From the NCBI RefSeq assembly GCF_030268885.1, contig NZ_BSSA01000030.1:1-64000 (forward strand): a stretch of DNA of 64,000 nucleotides, written 5' to 3'. The position numbers and the translations under genes are program-made. The stretch is from Kitasatospora phosalacinea (GTDB lineage Bacteria > Actinomycetota > Actinomycetes > Streptomycetales > Streptomycetaceae). The notes below the pieces were generated by a model. The model searched no databases. It had not been told where the DNA came from and saw only the letters and a list, made by a program, of their open reading frames with translations. Positions 41,536-49,963 of this stretch are shown one piece after another. The first letter of the stretch is position 1; every line of letters begins with the position of its first letter.

Positions 41536-41543
41536 CGCCCGGG

Positions 41544-42320
41544 CTACTCCGGCTGCGGCTGCTCCGGCCGGGGCCGCTTCAGGTGGCGGGTGAAGAAGCG
41601 CGCCGCCGCGTCCCCGGCGTGCGGGGGGACGCCGGTGTGGCCGCCCATGTTGGCGTTCAGGCACTTCTCCGGGGAGCCGAAGGCGTCGAACAGGTCCAGC
41701 GAGGTCCGGCGGTCGTTGCCCTCGTCGTCCCACTGCAGCAGCACGTGCAGCGGGACGGTGACCTGGCGGGCCTCCTCGAAGGTGCGGCGCGGGACGAAGC
41801 TCCCGGCGAAGAGCGCGGCGGCCGCGATCCGCGGCTCGACGAGCGCGAGGCGGACGCCGACGGCGATCACGCCGCCCGAGTAGCCGACCGGGCCGTCGAT
41901 GTCCGGCAGCGCCAGCAGCGCGTCCAGGGCGGCCCGGTGCTCCGGGACGGCGAGGTCGACGAGCGGGAGGACCAGGGCGTCGACGAGCTCCGGGCCGACC
42001 GGCTCGCCCGCCTCCATGGTGCGGCGCAGCTCGGCCCGGGCCTCGTCGAGGGCCGGGACGCGGGGGCGCTCGCCGCTGCCGGGGAGCTCGATGCAGGCCG
42101 AGGCGAAGCCGTCCGCGGCGGCGTGCCGGGCCCGCTCCGCGAGCCGGGGCCGCATCCGGTGCAGGCCGAGCGGGGGGAGGCCGAGCAGGATCGGCGGCAC
42201 GGGGGCGGACGGGCTCGCGGAGGCGGGCGTCCACAGGACGCCGGGGATCCCGTCGAGGGTGAACTCGCGTTCGAGGACGCCGTCGTCGAGCTGCTGCTCG
42301 GAGGTGAAGTGCAGGTGCAC
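41544..42320 (-). CDS. Alpha/beta hydrolase, dienelactone-hydrolase-like
   Basis: This 258-residue enzyme has a nucleophile elbow GYSGG in IDGPVGYSGGVIAVGVRLAL. An acidic residue is in LLQWDDEGND, and a late His is in NANMGGHTGVPPHAG. This is the order Ser-Asp-His of alpha/beta hydrolases, most like dienelactone hydrolase or S9-type esterases. There is no signal peptide. The substrate is unknown. A putative 17-residue leader reading frame lies 49 nt upstream, suggesting translational or attenuation control. It is divergent from a MarR gene. Confidence 0.83.
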   Translation of the reverse strand: MHLHFTSEQQLDDGVLEREFTLDGIPGVLWTPASASPSAPVPPILLGLPPLGLHRMRPRLAERARHAAADGFASACIELPGSGERPRVPALDEARAELRRTMEAGEPVGPELVDALVLPLVDLAVPEHRAALDALLALPDIDGPVGYSGGVIAVGVRLALVEPRIAAAALFAGSFVPRRTFEEARQVTVPLHVLLQWDDEGNDRRTSLDLFDAFGSPEKCLNANMGGHTGVPPHAGDAAARFFTRHLKRPRPEQPQPE

Positions 42321-42369
42321 GGCAGTGGTGCCTTTCGGGAAAGCGCGTGGAACGGCGCTCCCGGGCGAC

Positions 42370-42423
42370 CTACCGCCCGACCGTGGCCCCAGCGGGGAGC
42401 ACCCATGTCGATACTGCGTTCAC
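42370..42423 (-). CDS. Possible leader peptide upstream of the hydrolase
   Basis: A 17-codon frame, MNAVSTWVLPAGATVGR, starts at GTG 42423. GGGAGG (42437-42432) stands at ideal 8-nt spacing, and the frame ends with TAG 49 nt before the hydrolase start. All features of a translated short ORF are present. It contains one Trp and no run of a single amino acid, so a classical attenuator is not evident. It may instead couple or tune translation of the hydrolase. Confidence 0.45.
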   Translation of the reverse strand: MNAVSTWVLPAGATVGR

Positions 42424-42522
42424 GGGTACCACCTCCCAGGTCTGTCGCACGGCCACCGGAAAGGTAGCAGTGGTCGCGGTGCCGCGCCAAACGATTTCTC
42501 CGGCCGGAGGCCGGAGTAGATC

Positions 42523-42537
42523 TACAGGGAAACTGTA
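42523..42537. promoter_or_regulatory. Putative MarR operator overlapping the -35 of the MarR gene
   Basis: TACAGGGAAACTGTA is an inverted repeat with 5-bp arms and 5-bp spacer. TGTACA (42534-42539) is 17 bp before TAGGGT (42557-42562), a plausible promoter whose -35 the repeat overlaps. Just to the left, GTAGATCTAC (42516-42525) is also palindromic. Confidence 0.55.
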
Positions 42538-42569
42538 CATTCGACGGGTGGAAACCTAGGGTGGGGACC

Positions 42570-43022
42570 ATGAGCGAAGAGTCCGAGCCCGCACCGTCCG
42601 CCCTGCGCGCCTCGCAGCAGGTGCGGTCGGTGATCGGCAAGCTGCGCCGCCGGCTCCGGGCCGCGGCCGGAACGGGGGACTTCACCCTCACCCAGGCGTC
42701 CACCGTGGGACGGCTGCTGGACAGCGAGGGCCAGGGCCTGACCACCAGCGACCTCGCCGTCGCCGAGGGGATGCGCCACCAGTCGATGGCCACCACCATC
42801 GCCACCCTGGCCGCCCAGGGACTGGTCGAACGCAGCCGCGACCCCGAGGACGGCCGTCGCATGCTGATCGTGCTCACCCCCGAGGGGCGGCGCCGCGGCG
42901 AGGAGGGCCGCCGGGCCCGCGGCGAGTGGCTGGCCGCGGAACTCCAGCGCAAGTGCACCGAGGAGGAGCGGCAGACCGTGATCGCCGCGATGGCCGTCCT
43001 CGAACGCCTCGTCCAGGACTGA
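42570..43022 (+). CDS. MarR-family transcriptional regulator
   Basis: This 150-residue winged-helix regulator has FTLTQASTVGRLLDSEGQGLTTSDLAVAEGMRHQSMATTIATLAAQGLVERSRDPEDGRRMLIVLTPEG, covering residues about 35-102, with the DPEDGR wing. TAGGGT ends 7 nt before the ATG, so the message may be leaderless; GGTGGGG could instead serve as a ribosome site. The MFS exporter starts 88 nt downstream on the same strand, and the regulator likely controls both genes through the repeat at 42523. Confidence 0.9.
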   Translation: MSEESEPAPSALRASQQVRSVIGKLRRRLRAAAGTGDFTLTQASTVGRLLDSEGQGLTTSDLAVAEGMRHQSMATTIATLAAQGLVERSRDPEDGRRMLIVLTPEGRRRGEEGRRARGEWLAAELQRKCTEEERQTVIAAMAVLERLVQD

Positions 43023-43110
43023 CGGCCCGGCCGGGCCCCCACCGGCACCTCCCCGACCCCGACCGCCGACCGCGGCCTCCCCGACCGCCGAACGGCAGAC
43101 CGGAAGCACC

Positions 43111-44541
43111 ATGACCGACCGCACGACCGCCGTGACCGCCCCCGGACAGCAGCGGGCCGGGGCGCCCGCGCTCGACCGCCGACTCGTCCCCCCGATGGTG
43201 ATCGGCTCCGTCCTCAACCCGATCAACTCCACCGTCATCGCCGTCGCGCTCGTCCCGATCGGCGCCGCGCTCGGCGCCTCGCCCGCGCAGACGGCCTGGC
43301 TGGTGTCCGCGCTGTACCTGGCCACCGCGCTCGGGCAGCCCGTGGTGGGGCGGCTGATCGACCTGTTCGGGCCGCGGCGGCTGTTCCTGGTCGGCACCGG
43401 CCTGGTCGGCGTGGCCGGGGTGGTCGGCACGCTCGCCCCCGACCTCGGGACGCTGATCGCCGCCCGCGTCGTCCTCGGCTTCGGCACCTGCGCGGGCTAC
43501 CCGGCCGCGATGGCCCTGCTGCGCGCCGAGTCCCGGCGCACCGGACAGGACAGTCCCGCCGGGGTGCTCACCCTGCTGGCCGTCGCCAACCAGACCGTGG
43601 CCGTGGTCGGCCCGCTGCTCGGCGGACTGCTCACCGGTCTCGGCGGCTGGCGCGCCACCTTCGCGCTGAACGTCCCGCTGTCGGTGCTCGCCCTCACCCT
43701 CGGTGCCCTGCGCCTGCCCAGGACGCCACCGCAGGAACGTTCCGCCACCGGCCCCGGCCCGCTGCGCCGGATCGACCTGCCCGGGATGGCGCTGTTCGCG
43801 GCCCTGCTGCTCTCGCTGCTGCTGTTCCTGATGCACCCGCACCCCGACCGCTGGTACCTGCCGCTGCTCACCCTCGCCGCCGCCGTCGCCTTCACCGCCC
43901 GCGAACGCCGCGCCGAACAGCCGTTCATCGACGTCAAGGTGCTCGGCGGCAACGCCCCGCTGCTCGCCACCTACGCCCGCGCCCTGGCCGCGTACGTCGT
44001 CGCCTACGCCTTCCTGTACGGCTTCGCGCAGTGGACCGAGGAGGGCTTCGGCCTGTCGCCGCTGCAGGCCGGGCTGGTGCAGGCGCCGACCTTCCTGGTC
44101 GGCATCGGCGTCTCCGTCCTGGCCGGGCGCCGCGGCGGCATCCGGGCCACCCTGCTGGTCGGCGCGGCCGGGCAGATCGCCGCCTGCCTGCTGATGCTCG
44201 CCCTCGGCGTGCACAGCCCGCTGTGGGTGCTGCTGGTGCTGGCCGTGCTGTTCGGCGTCCCGCAGGGCGCCAACGGGCTGGCCCTGCAGAACTCCGTCTA
44301 CCTGCAGTCCGACCCGGCCCGCACCGGCTCCTCCGCCGGGCTGCTGCGCACCTTCGCCTACCTCGGCTCGATGGTCGCCTCCGCCGCGACCGCCGCCGCG
44401 TACGGGCCGCACGCGGGCACCGCCGGGATGCACCAACTGGCCTGGATCATGCTGGGCGCGGCCGTGCTGTTCCTGCTGCTGACCGCCTTCGACCGCGCCC
44501 TGCGGACCCTGCGCGCCCCCGCGGCCGCCGCCCGGGCCTGA
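43111..44541 (+). CDS. MFS efflux transporter, 14-helix DHA2-like
   Basis: This 476-residue transporter begins with MVIGSVLNPINSTVIAVALVPIGAALGASPAQTAWLVSALYLATALGQPVVGRLIDLFGPRRLFLVG, containing motif A and the D/E-less first helix typical of the QacA/EmrB group. FALNVPLSVLAL marks the middle of the protein. Thirteen to fourteen helices are expected. Paired with the upstream MarR regulator it is probably a drug or metabolite exporter. The ATG at 43111 is preceded by GGAAGCACC. Confidence 0.92.
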   Translation: MTDRTTAVTAPGQQRAGAPALDRRLVPPMVIGSVLNPINSTVIAVALVPIGAALGASPAQTAWLVSALYLATALGQPVVGRLIDLFGPRRLFLVGTGLVGVAGVVGTLAPDLGTLIAARVVLGFGTCAGYPAAMALLRAESRRTGQDSPAGVLTLLAVANQTVAVVGPLLGGLLTGLGGWRATFALNVPLSVLALTLGALRLPRTPPQERSATGPGPLRRIDLPGMALFAALLLSLLLFLMHPHPDRWYLPLLTLAAAVAFTARERRAEQPFIDVKVLGGNAPLLATYARALAAYVVAYAFLYGFAQWTEEGFGLSPLQAGLVQAPTFLVGIGVSVLAGRRGGIRATLLVGAAGQIAACLLMLALGVHSPLWVLLVLAVLFGVPQGANGLALQNSVYLQSDPARTGSSAGLLRTFAYLGSMVASAATAAAYGPHAGTAGMHQLAWIMLGAAVLFLLLTAFDRALRTLRAPAAAARA

Positions 44542-44558
44542 ACGGCGGGAACCGCGGT

Positions 44559-44987
44559 TCAGCTCGGGCGTGCGCCCGAGACGGCCAGGCCGTCCATGTA
44601 GTCGCGGACGTGCACGACCAGCCCGTCCCGGACCCGCAGCACCAGCAGCCCCGGCACCGCGAAGGCGCCCCGGCCGCCCGCGAGCTCGCCCCGCACGACC
44701 TGCTCGACCACCAGCACCTCCGGATCGGTCGACGCGTGCAGCGCCGTCTCCACCACCTCGGTCGGCCGGGCCGGGCTCGCCCCCCACGCCGCCGCGTACC
44801 CCGCGCGCACCGCCTCCCGGCCCTCGTAGCGCTCCGGGAACCCCGGGAAGCGGAACGGGAACTCGTGCACGGCGTCCGGCGCGTACAGGTCCGCGAGGGC
44901 GTCCGCGTCCAGCGCCAGCACCGCCCGGCGGTAGCGCGCCAGCACACCCCGCGGGCTCGGGTCGAGCGGGGCTTCGGACGTGGTCAT
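44559..44987 (-). CDS. SnoaL-like (NTF2-fold) protein
   Basis: This 142-residue protein has the SnoaL-2 pattern: VLARYRRAVLALDADALADLYAPDAVHEFPFRFPGFPERYEGREAVRAGYAAAW, later LVVHVRDYMDGLAVS. This small cone-shaped fold is used by isomerases, cyclases and many proteins of unknown function. The start ATG at 44987 begins MTTSEAPLDP. It is convergent with the MFS gene; a 12-bp palindrome GAACCGCGGTTC (44549-44560) lies at the junction. Confidence 0.85.
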   Translation of the reverse strand: MTTSEAPLDPSPRGVLARYRRAVLALDADALADLYAPDAVHEFPFRFPGFPERYEGREAVRAGYAAAWGASPARPTEVVETALHASTDPEVLVVEQVVRGELAGGRGAFAVPGLLVLRVRDGLVVHVRDYMDGLAVSGARPS

Positions 44988-45094
44988 GGTGAACTCCCGG
45001 GAAGGGTGGGGTGGTTGGTGCGCCGACGAGCCTACTACCGGACGAGGCGGGGAGGTCGGGGAATCCGGGGGGCCGGTGCGGCAGGATGGTGGGC

Positions 45095-45661
45095 GTGCCA
45101 CTGCCCAGGACGGTGCCGGAACTCCCGGCCGCGCACGGCTTCCGGCTGCGCCGCTGGAGCCCGCAGGACGCCGAGCTGCTCCGGGAGGCGGCGACCGACC
45201 CGTACATCCCGCTGACCACCACCGTGCCGAGCCCGTACAGCGCGGCCGCCGCGGCGGCGTACCTGCAACGCCAGTGGCGCCGGACCGAGATCGGGACGGG
45301 CTACCCCTTCGTGATCGTCGACCCCGCGGGCCGGGCGGTCGGCGACGTCGGCCTCTGGGTGGGCGAACTCCCGCTGCGCGGCTGGGCGACCGTCGGCTAC
45401 TGGGTCGTCCCGACGGCCCGCCGCCGGGGCGCCGCCACGGCCGCGCTGCGCGCCGTCACCGACTGGGCGCTCGACGAACTCGCCCTGCCCGGGATCGAGT
45501 TGTCCGTGGAGCCGGGCAACGTCGGCTCGATCCGCACCGCCGAACGCGGCGGCTACCGGTGCACCGGCCTGCGGCCCGCCCACCAGGGGGTGGACGGGCG
45601 CCCCCGCGAGGTGTGGCGCTACGTCAGGACCGGTGGGACGGACGGGCGGGTCAGAGCCTGA
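45095..45661 (+). CDS. GNAT-family N-acetyltransferase, RimJ/RimL-like
   Basis: This 188-residue protein has the GNAT core. FRLRRWSPQDAELLREAATDPYIP begins it, GYPFVIVDPAGRAVGDVGLW is in the middle, and the acetyl-CoA loop region VGYWVVPTARRRGAATAALRAVTDWAL (about 105-130) carries the RxxGxA pattern. GIELSVEPGNVGSIRTAERGGYRCTG is typical of RimJ/RimL enzymes that acetylate amino groups of proteins or small molecules. GTG at 45095 is listed; ATG at 45086 is an alternative. CAGGAT at 45082 is a -10 or weak ribosome site. The end overlaps the next gene on the other strand by 11 nt. Confidence 0.88.
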   Translation: MPLPRTVPELPAAHGFRLRRWSPQDAELLREAATDPYIPLTTTVPSPYSAAAAAAYLQRQWRRTEIGTGYPFVIVDPAGRAVGDVGLWVGELPLRGWATVGYWVVPTARRRGAATAALRAVTDWALDELALPGIELSVEPGNVGSIRTAERGGYRCTGLRPAHQGVDGRPREVWRYVRTGGTDGRVRA

Positions 45662-46457
45662 TCGGCGCCCCGAAGCCCTGGTGGCCCGCACCGGCGCGGG
45701 TCAGGGCCAGCCAGCCGTGACCGCGCACCGGGGTGTCCGGGCCGATCTCGCCGGGGGCGACCGACAGGTGACGGGCGGCCAGGTGGATGCTCTGCGCCTC
45801 GGAGGCGTTCGGCTCCGGGTAGGCGTCCTCGTACTCCTCCTCGTCCTCGAAGTCGTCCACCGTCAGCACCTCCTCCCACGGCAGCGGCTCGCCCTCCCAC
45901 TCCGGCTCGCTCGCCCGCCAGTACGAGCGCACCACCGAGCCGCCCTCCGCGACGATCCAGATCATCGCGTCCGCGTGCGGGTCCTCGTAGAACAGCTGCG
46001 CCCGCCCGCAGGCCGCGCTCAGCGTCTCCACCACCGTGGTCGGCCACCAGGCGCAACTGCCGAGCGGCGACTCCGCGAAGACCAGCCGCCAGCCCGCGTA
46101 CTCCGGCGTCACGAAGACCCGGTGCACCGCCGCCCCGTCCACCCGCTTCGTGTCGTCCCCCTGCGCGGCCTCGCCGCCGCGCACCGTCACCGGGACGCGG
46201 TCGTGCAGCCCCAGCGCCTCGAACGCCGCCAGGTAGCCCTCCCCGGGCACCGCCAGCCACCAGGCGTCCGCCAGCGGGCGCGGACGCTCCGCCGCGAACG
46301 CGGCCCGGGCCGCCTCCGTCAGCTCCGCGCGGTCGGCGCCCGGGCCGGCCTCGGCGAGCAGCACGTCGACCAGCGCCGCCAGGTCCTCCGGGGCGGGCAC
46401 GGCGCCGTCGTCGGCGGGTCCGGGGGCGGCGGAGGTGTCGAGGGTCGTCTCGGTCAC
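45651..46457 (-). CDS. Conserved hypothetical protein
   Basis: This 268-residue cytoplasmic protein is of unknown family. It is rich in Trp and acidic residues, with WWLAVPGEGYLAAFEALGLHDRVPVTV in the first half and an acidic patch VDDFEDEEEYEDAYPEPN near residue 205. It starts with ATG overlapping the stop of the DUF4240 gene as ATGA, so the two are translated together. No motif gives a function. Confidence 0.7.
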   Translation of the reverse strand: MTETTLDTSAAPGPADDGAVPAPEDLAALVDVLLAEAGPGADRAELTEAARAAFAAERPRPLADAWWLAVPGEGYLAAFEALGLHDRVPVTVRGGEAAQGDDTKRVDGAAVHRVFVTPEYAGWRLVFAESPLGSCAWWPTTVVETLSAACGRAQLFYEDPHADAMIWIVAEGGSVVRSYWRASEPEWEGEPLPWEEVLTVDDFEDEEEYEDAYPEPNASEAQSIHLAARHLSVAPGEIGPDTPVRGHGWLALTRAGAGHQGFGAPIRL

Positions 46458-47005
46458 GGGGTTTCCTCGCTGCAGAGTCGGGCCAACCCGGGCAGGCGGC
46501 GGGACAGTTCGTCGTGGTCATCGAAGCCGAAGTCCCATCCCGGATCCAAATCCGGTAGCCGGACCGGCGATCCGGGCAGCGGCAGGTCGGCCCCGGTGGC
46601 CGCGCGGTGGGCGTGCCAGGCGATGCCGAGGGCCTCCTCGCACTCGAGGTCGACCCCCGCCGCGACGGCGGCGCGCACCACCGGGAGCCCGGCCAGCAGG
46701 TCGGGACCGGCCACCACCCGCTCGAAGACCTCCCGGCCCTGGACGAGCAGCCAGCCGCGGAAGTAGTCGAACCCGTCGTCCGAACAGCCGCCGTTGAGCA
46801 GGTACGCGGCACCCCACAGCGGGGCGCGGTAGGAGTCGGCCAGCAGTCCGTCCAGGAGCAGGCCCGCCGCGCGGATCTCCGCGACCGGCCGCCGCGCCAG
46901 CAGCGCGGCCGCCCGCCCGGCGACGGCCGCGCCCTCGTCGGGGCCGGTGTCCGCCCCCGGGACGCGGGCCCGCTCGATCAGGGCCCAGAACTCGTCGATG
47001 TCCAT
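46454..47005 (-). CDS. DUF4240 protein
   Basis: This 183-residue protein begins MDIDEFWALIERAR and contains GGCSDDGFDYFRGWLLVQGREVFERVVAGPDLLAGLP, the hallmark of DUF4240. Function is unknown; such proteins are frequent in Streptomyces and resemble some immunity-type or SMI1-like neighbours. It forms a two-gene operon with the overlapping downstream hypothetical gene. Confidence 0.88.
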   Translation of the reverse strand: MDIDEFWALIERARVPGADTGPDEGAAVAGRAAALLARRPVAEIRAAGLLLDGLLADSYRAPLWGAAYLLNGGCSDDGFDYFRGWLLVQGREVFERVVAGPDLLAGLPVVRAAVAAGVDLECEEALGIAWHAHRAATGADLPLPGSPVRLPDLDPGWDFGFDDHDELSRRLPGLARLCSEETP

Positions 47006-47219
47006 GACGGGGCATCATGCCGGGCCCTGCCGACAGCGCCCTCGGACCGGCGGCAGGGGGTCGAGGGCGGGGAGGGCGGCCAGGACCCCCGGCGTCCGCG
47101 CGGATGTCCGCGTCGGGTGGACGCGCAGTTGCCCGTCGGCGAGCGTCCGCAGGCTCCGGAGCTGCTGCTGTCGTCCGCCCGGGCCCGGCTGCGCGCCGGG
47201 CACACCGGCCGCCACCGGC

Positions 47220-47522
47220 TCAGGCCAGCCGGACCAGGGCGGTGACGACGACCGCGGCGAGCACCACCACCAGGAACGGGGCCCGCCGCCACAGCGCCAC
47301 CCCGGCGGCGGCCAGCCCGGCGAGCCGGGCGTCGACGCCGAGCAGGTGCCCGTGGGCGAGGGTCTGCTGCGCCGTCAGGGCGGCGAGCAGGGCCACCGGC
47401 GCCAGCACGGAGAAGGCGCGCACCGCCGGACGGTCCAGCAGACGGGCCGGGACGCACAGGCCCAGCAGCTTCAGCAGGTAGCAACCGGCGGCGGTCGCCA
47501 GCACCGCGATCCAGACGGTCAC
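47220..47522 (-). CDS. azlD: AzlD, small subunit of branched-chain amino acid exporter
   Basis: This 100-residue membrane protein has four hydrophobic segments: VTVWIAVLATAAGCYLLKLLGL, FSVLAPVALLAALTAQQTL, LAGLAAAGVALWR and FLVVVLAAVVVTALVRLA. It starts at GTG 47522, overlapping the azlC stop as GTGA, with GGAGG upstream. With AzlC it forms the AzlCD/YgaZH exporter of branched-chain amino acids or analogues. Confidence 0.9.
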   Translation of the reverse strand: MTVWIAVLATAAGCYLLKLLGLCVPARLLDRPAVRAFSVLAPVALLAALTAQQTLAHGHLLGVDARLAGLAAAGVALWRRAPFLVVVLAAVVVTALVRLA

Positions 47523-48247
47523 CGGCCCGACCTCCCCCGCCCCGCCGGGCCGACCAGCGGCACGGCGGCCAGCGGCACGGCCGCCAGCGCCAGCAGCACC
47601 GGAACGCCCGTGGGCAGCAGCGGCGTCCCCGCCAGGACCAGCACCACCGCGGCGACGGCCACCCGGCGCTCGCGCGGATCGCGCAGCCGGGGCGCCAGCA
47701 GGGCCAGGAAGACGGCCGGTCCGGCGGCGTCCAGCCCGTAGCGGGCCGGATCTCCCACGGCGCCCGCGCCGAGCGCGCCGAGCAGGGTGGTCAGGTTCCA
47801 CAGCGCGAACAGGCAGACCCCGGTGGCGGTGAAGCCGAGGCGCGCGGCCCGCCGGTCCGGCTGGGCGAGGGTCACGGCGGCGGTCTCGTCGATGACGAGC
47901 TGAGCGGCCAGCGGACGCAGCGCGACCGGCAGCCGCAGCCGCTCGGCCAGCCGCATCCCGTAGAAGGCGTTGCGGATGCCGAGGAAGAGCGCCCCGGCCA
48001 CGGCGGCGACCGGAGCGGCGCCCGCCGCGAGCGCGGCGACCAGCGCGAACTGGCTGGCCCCGGTGAAGACCAGCAGGCTGAGCGCACAGGTCTGGGCCAC
48101 CGTCAGGTGGGCACCGGCCCCGGCCGCACCGAAGGCGACCCCGGAGACCCCGACGCCGACCCCGACGGTGAGGGAGTCCCGGAGCACCGCCCGGGCGGGC
48201 CGGGCCGCGCGCCCGTCGGCGCAGGACGGTTGAGTGGTGACTGTCAT
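47519..48247 (-). CDS. azlC: AzlC, large subunit of branched-chain amino acid exporter
   Basis: This 242-residue membrane protein has the AzlC pattern: LRDSLTVGVGVGVSGVAFGAAGAGAHLTVAQTCALSLLVFTGASQFALVAALAAG in the first half, then FLGIRNAFYGMRLAERL and LVIDETAAVTLAQ. These are conserved positions of the family. The ATG at 48247 overlaps the AraC-type regulator's stop as ATGA. It is the middle gene of the overlapping araC-like-azlC-azlD operon. Confidence 0.92.
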   Translation of the reverse strand: MTVTTQPSCADGRAARPARAVLRDSLTVGVGVGVSGVAFGAAGAGAHLTVAQTCALSLLVFTGASQFALVAALAAGAAPVAAVAGALFLGIRNAFYGMRLAERLRLPVALRPLAAQLVIDETAAVTLAQPDRRAARLGFTATGVCLFALWNLTTLLGALGAGAVGDPARYGLDAAGPAVFLALLAPRLRDPRERRVAVAAVVLVLAGTPLLPTGVPVLLALAAVPLAAVPLVGPAGRGRSGR

Positions 48248-49107
48248 GCCCCCACGGTGCCGGGAGCGGGCCGCGGGGGTCTTGTACGTTCCTGCACCGC
48301 CCGGCGGTAGGCACCCGGCGGGACGCCGACGCTGCGGCGGAAGTGGCGTGACAGGTGCGCCTGGTCGACGAAGCCGACCGCGACGGCCACCTCGGCCGGC
48401 GGCACGCCGCGACGCAGCAGCGACCGGGCCGCGGCCACCCGCTGCTGGTTCAGCCAGGCGTGCGGCGGCAGCCCGTGGGCGTCGCGGAAGGCGCGCAGCA
48501 GCGGGAAGGGCCGGGCACCGACCGCCGCGGCCAGCTCCTCCAGGCCGGGCGGGTCGACGAGCCGGGCCCGGAGCAGTTCGCGGGCCCGGACCACGGCGAG
48601 CGCCCCGGCGGAGCCCACCCGCTGGGCGGTGCGGGGCGCGGCGTGGGTGCGCAGCAGGCGCGCCACCAGCAGCCGGAAGGCGGTGGAGGCGGCCAGCGCG
48701 TCGTCCCGCCCGACGGCCCCGTGCACCGCGTGGACCAGCCGGGCCAGCTCGTCGTCGTGGGCGACGGCGGTGGTGAAGGCGGGCGTACCGGCACCGACCG
48801 GCCGCAGGTCGGCGGCGACGTCGAGCACGCTCTCCACCGCGGGGTAGAGCACGCGGTAGCCCCAGCCCTCCGGCACCCCGGCGTGACCGGTCACCACCAC
48901 CTCCGGGTTGACGAGCGCGACCGTCCCCGCACCGGCCCGCTCGATCCCGCCGCCGTAGTGGAACTCCTCCACGCCCGCGGTGATGGCCGCGACCACGTAG
49001 GTGTCGTGGGTGTGCCGACCGAAGGCGTGGTCGACGTAGTGGGCGTCCAGGAGCTCCACCTGCGGGAGCGCCCGGTGGACGGAGAAGGTCGCGTGTTCTG
49101 CGGACAA
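48244..49107 (-). CDS. AraC-family transcriptional regulator of azlCD
   Basis: This 287-residue regulator has an N-terminal AraC_binding cupin-like domain (VDHAFGRHTHDTYVVAAITAGVEEFHYGGG) and a C-terminal double HTH, LEELAAAVGARPFPLLRAFRDAHGLPPHAWLNQQRVAAARSLLRRGVPPAEVAVAVGFVDQAHLSRHFRRSVGVPPGAYRR (about 190-270). It is the first gene of the operon, and its stop overlaps the azlC start, so it likely senses an amino acid and activates export and its own synthesis. The start MSAEHATFSVHR at 49107 is the only one fitting. Confidence 0.92.
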   Translation of the reverse strand: MSAEHATFSVHRALPQVELLDAHYVDHAFGRHTHDTYVVAAITAGVEEFHYGGGIERAGAGTVALVNPEVVVTGHAGVPEGWGYRVLYPAVESVLDVAADLRPVGAGTPAFTTAVAHDDELARLVHAVHGAVGRDDALAASTAFRLLVARLLRTHAAPRTAQRVGSAGALAVVRARELLRARLVDPPGLEELAAAVGARPFPLLRAFRDAHGLPPHAWLNQQRVAAARSLLRRGVPPAEVAVAVGFVDQAHLSRHFRRSVGVPPGAYRRAVQERTRPPRPAPGTVGA

Positions 49108-49252
49108 GGCGGTTACCTGAGCTGCTGCGGGGAGGAGCCGGAGCCTCGATTCTGCCCGTTCTCCCCGCGGACCGGGAGGAGGGGCCGGCGGTCCGTGCGA
49201 CGGTCACGGCCCCGCGCCGGGGGCCCGGCCCCGCCCCCGGGGCGACGCGCCG

Positions 49253-49885
49253 TCAGTCGAAGTACACCACGAGCCTGACCCCGTCGTCGCCGAAGCGGCC
49301 GGCCAGTGCTGCCATGACGGCGAACACGTGCTCCCAGCCGGTGCCCGGCCCGAGCGCGTCCCCGAGGGTGAACGGGCGGTACGTCACCTGGGTGGTGCCC
49401 ACCGTCCACGTGCCGTAGGGCAGTTCCGCCGGGCTCCGGCCGTCGACGTGGGGCCCCATCCGCTGCAGCAGCTCTTCCGAGTTCCACTGTTCGCCGACCC
49501 AGAACCAGCTCTCCAGGTGCGGGTGCGGGCCAGGTAGCACGACCACTCCCCGCAGGCCCGCGGGCGACGCCGTCAGGTCGATCCGGGCCAGCTCCGCCCA
49601 GCTCACCCACGTCGGGCTGTGCGTGGCCGCGTCCAGGCGGGCGGCCTCCTCGAAGTCCGCCCGCATCGCCGCCGAGACGTCGGCCGGCAGCCCGCGGTGC
49701 CCGGCGAGCGGCTCCCAGCCCTGGTGGTTGCGCACCCCGAACAGCAGCGCGAACGCGTCGTAGTCGCGCCCACCGCCGTACAGCGGGTACAGGTCCATGC
49801 ACCGCTGCCACGGCTCCCACTCGAACCAGTCGTCGTCGGCGTTCGGGTCCCTGACCTCGATGCAGCCGTACATGTCGGTGCTCAC
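49253..49885 (-). CDS. Hypothetical protein, leaderless start
   Basis: This 210-residue cytoplasmic protein is of unknown family, starting MSTDMYGCIEVRDPNADDDWFEWEPWQRCMDLYPLYGGGRDYDAFALLFGVRN. Similar short-named proteins occur widely in actinobacteria, but no function is known to me. The GTG at 49885 lies 7 nt after TAGCCT on the minus strand, fitting a leaderless transcript. Trp- and Asp-rich, without signal or membrane segments. Confidence 0.72.
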   Translation of the reverse strand: MSTDMYGCIEVRDPNADDDWFEWEPWQRCMDLYPLYGGGRDYDAFALLFGVRNHQGWEPLAGHRGLPADVSAAMRADFEEAARLDAATHSPTWVSWAELARIDLTASPAGLRGVVVLPGPHPHLESWFWVGEQWNSEELLQRMGPHVDGRSPAELPYGTWTVGTTQVTYRPFTLGDALGPGTGWEHVFAVMAALAGRFGDDGVRLVVYFD

Positions 49886-49963
49886 GGCCGCGAGGCTAGG
49901 GCACGGCCCACGGCGGTGACCAGCCGATTCCTCCGCGGGCGGACCCGCGCGCCCCCGCCCCTG

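Noticed and set aside
42400..42450. T-box-like GGTGGTACC on the minus strand before the hydrolase
   Set aside because: The motif resembles the T-box AGGGTGGNACC but lacks one G, no specifier stem could be traced and the gene is not tRNA- or amino acid-related. The short ORF with ribosome site explains the sequence better.
47519..49207. Fusion of AraC-region frame with AzlC as one long protein
   Set aside because: The upstream part is an Arg/Gly-rich off-frame translation of the AraC gene; AzlC starts at 48247 with ATGA overlap.
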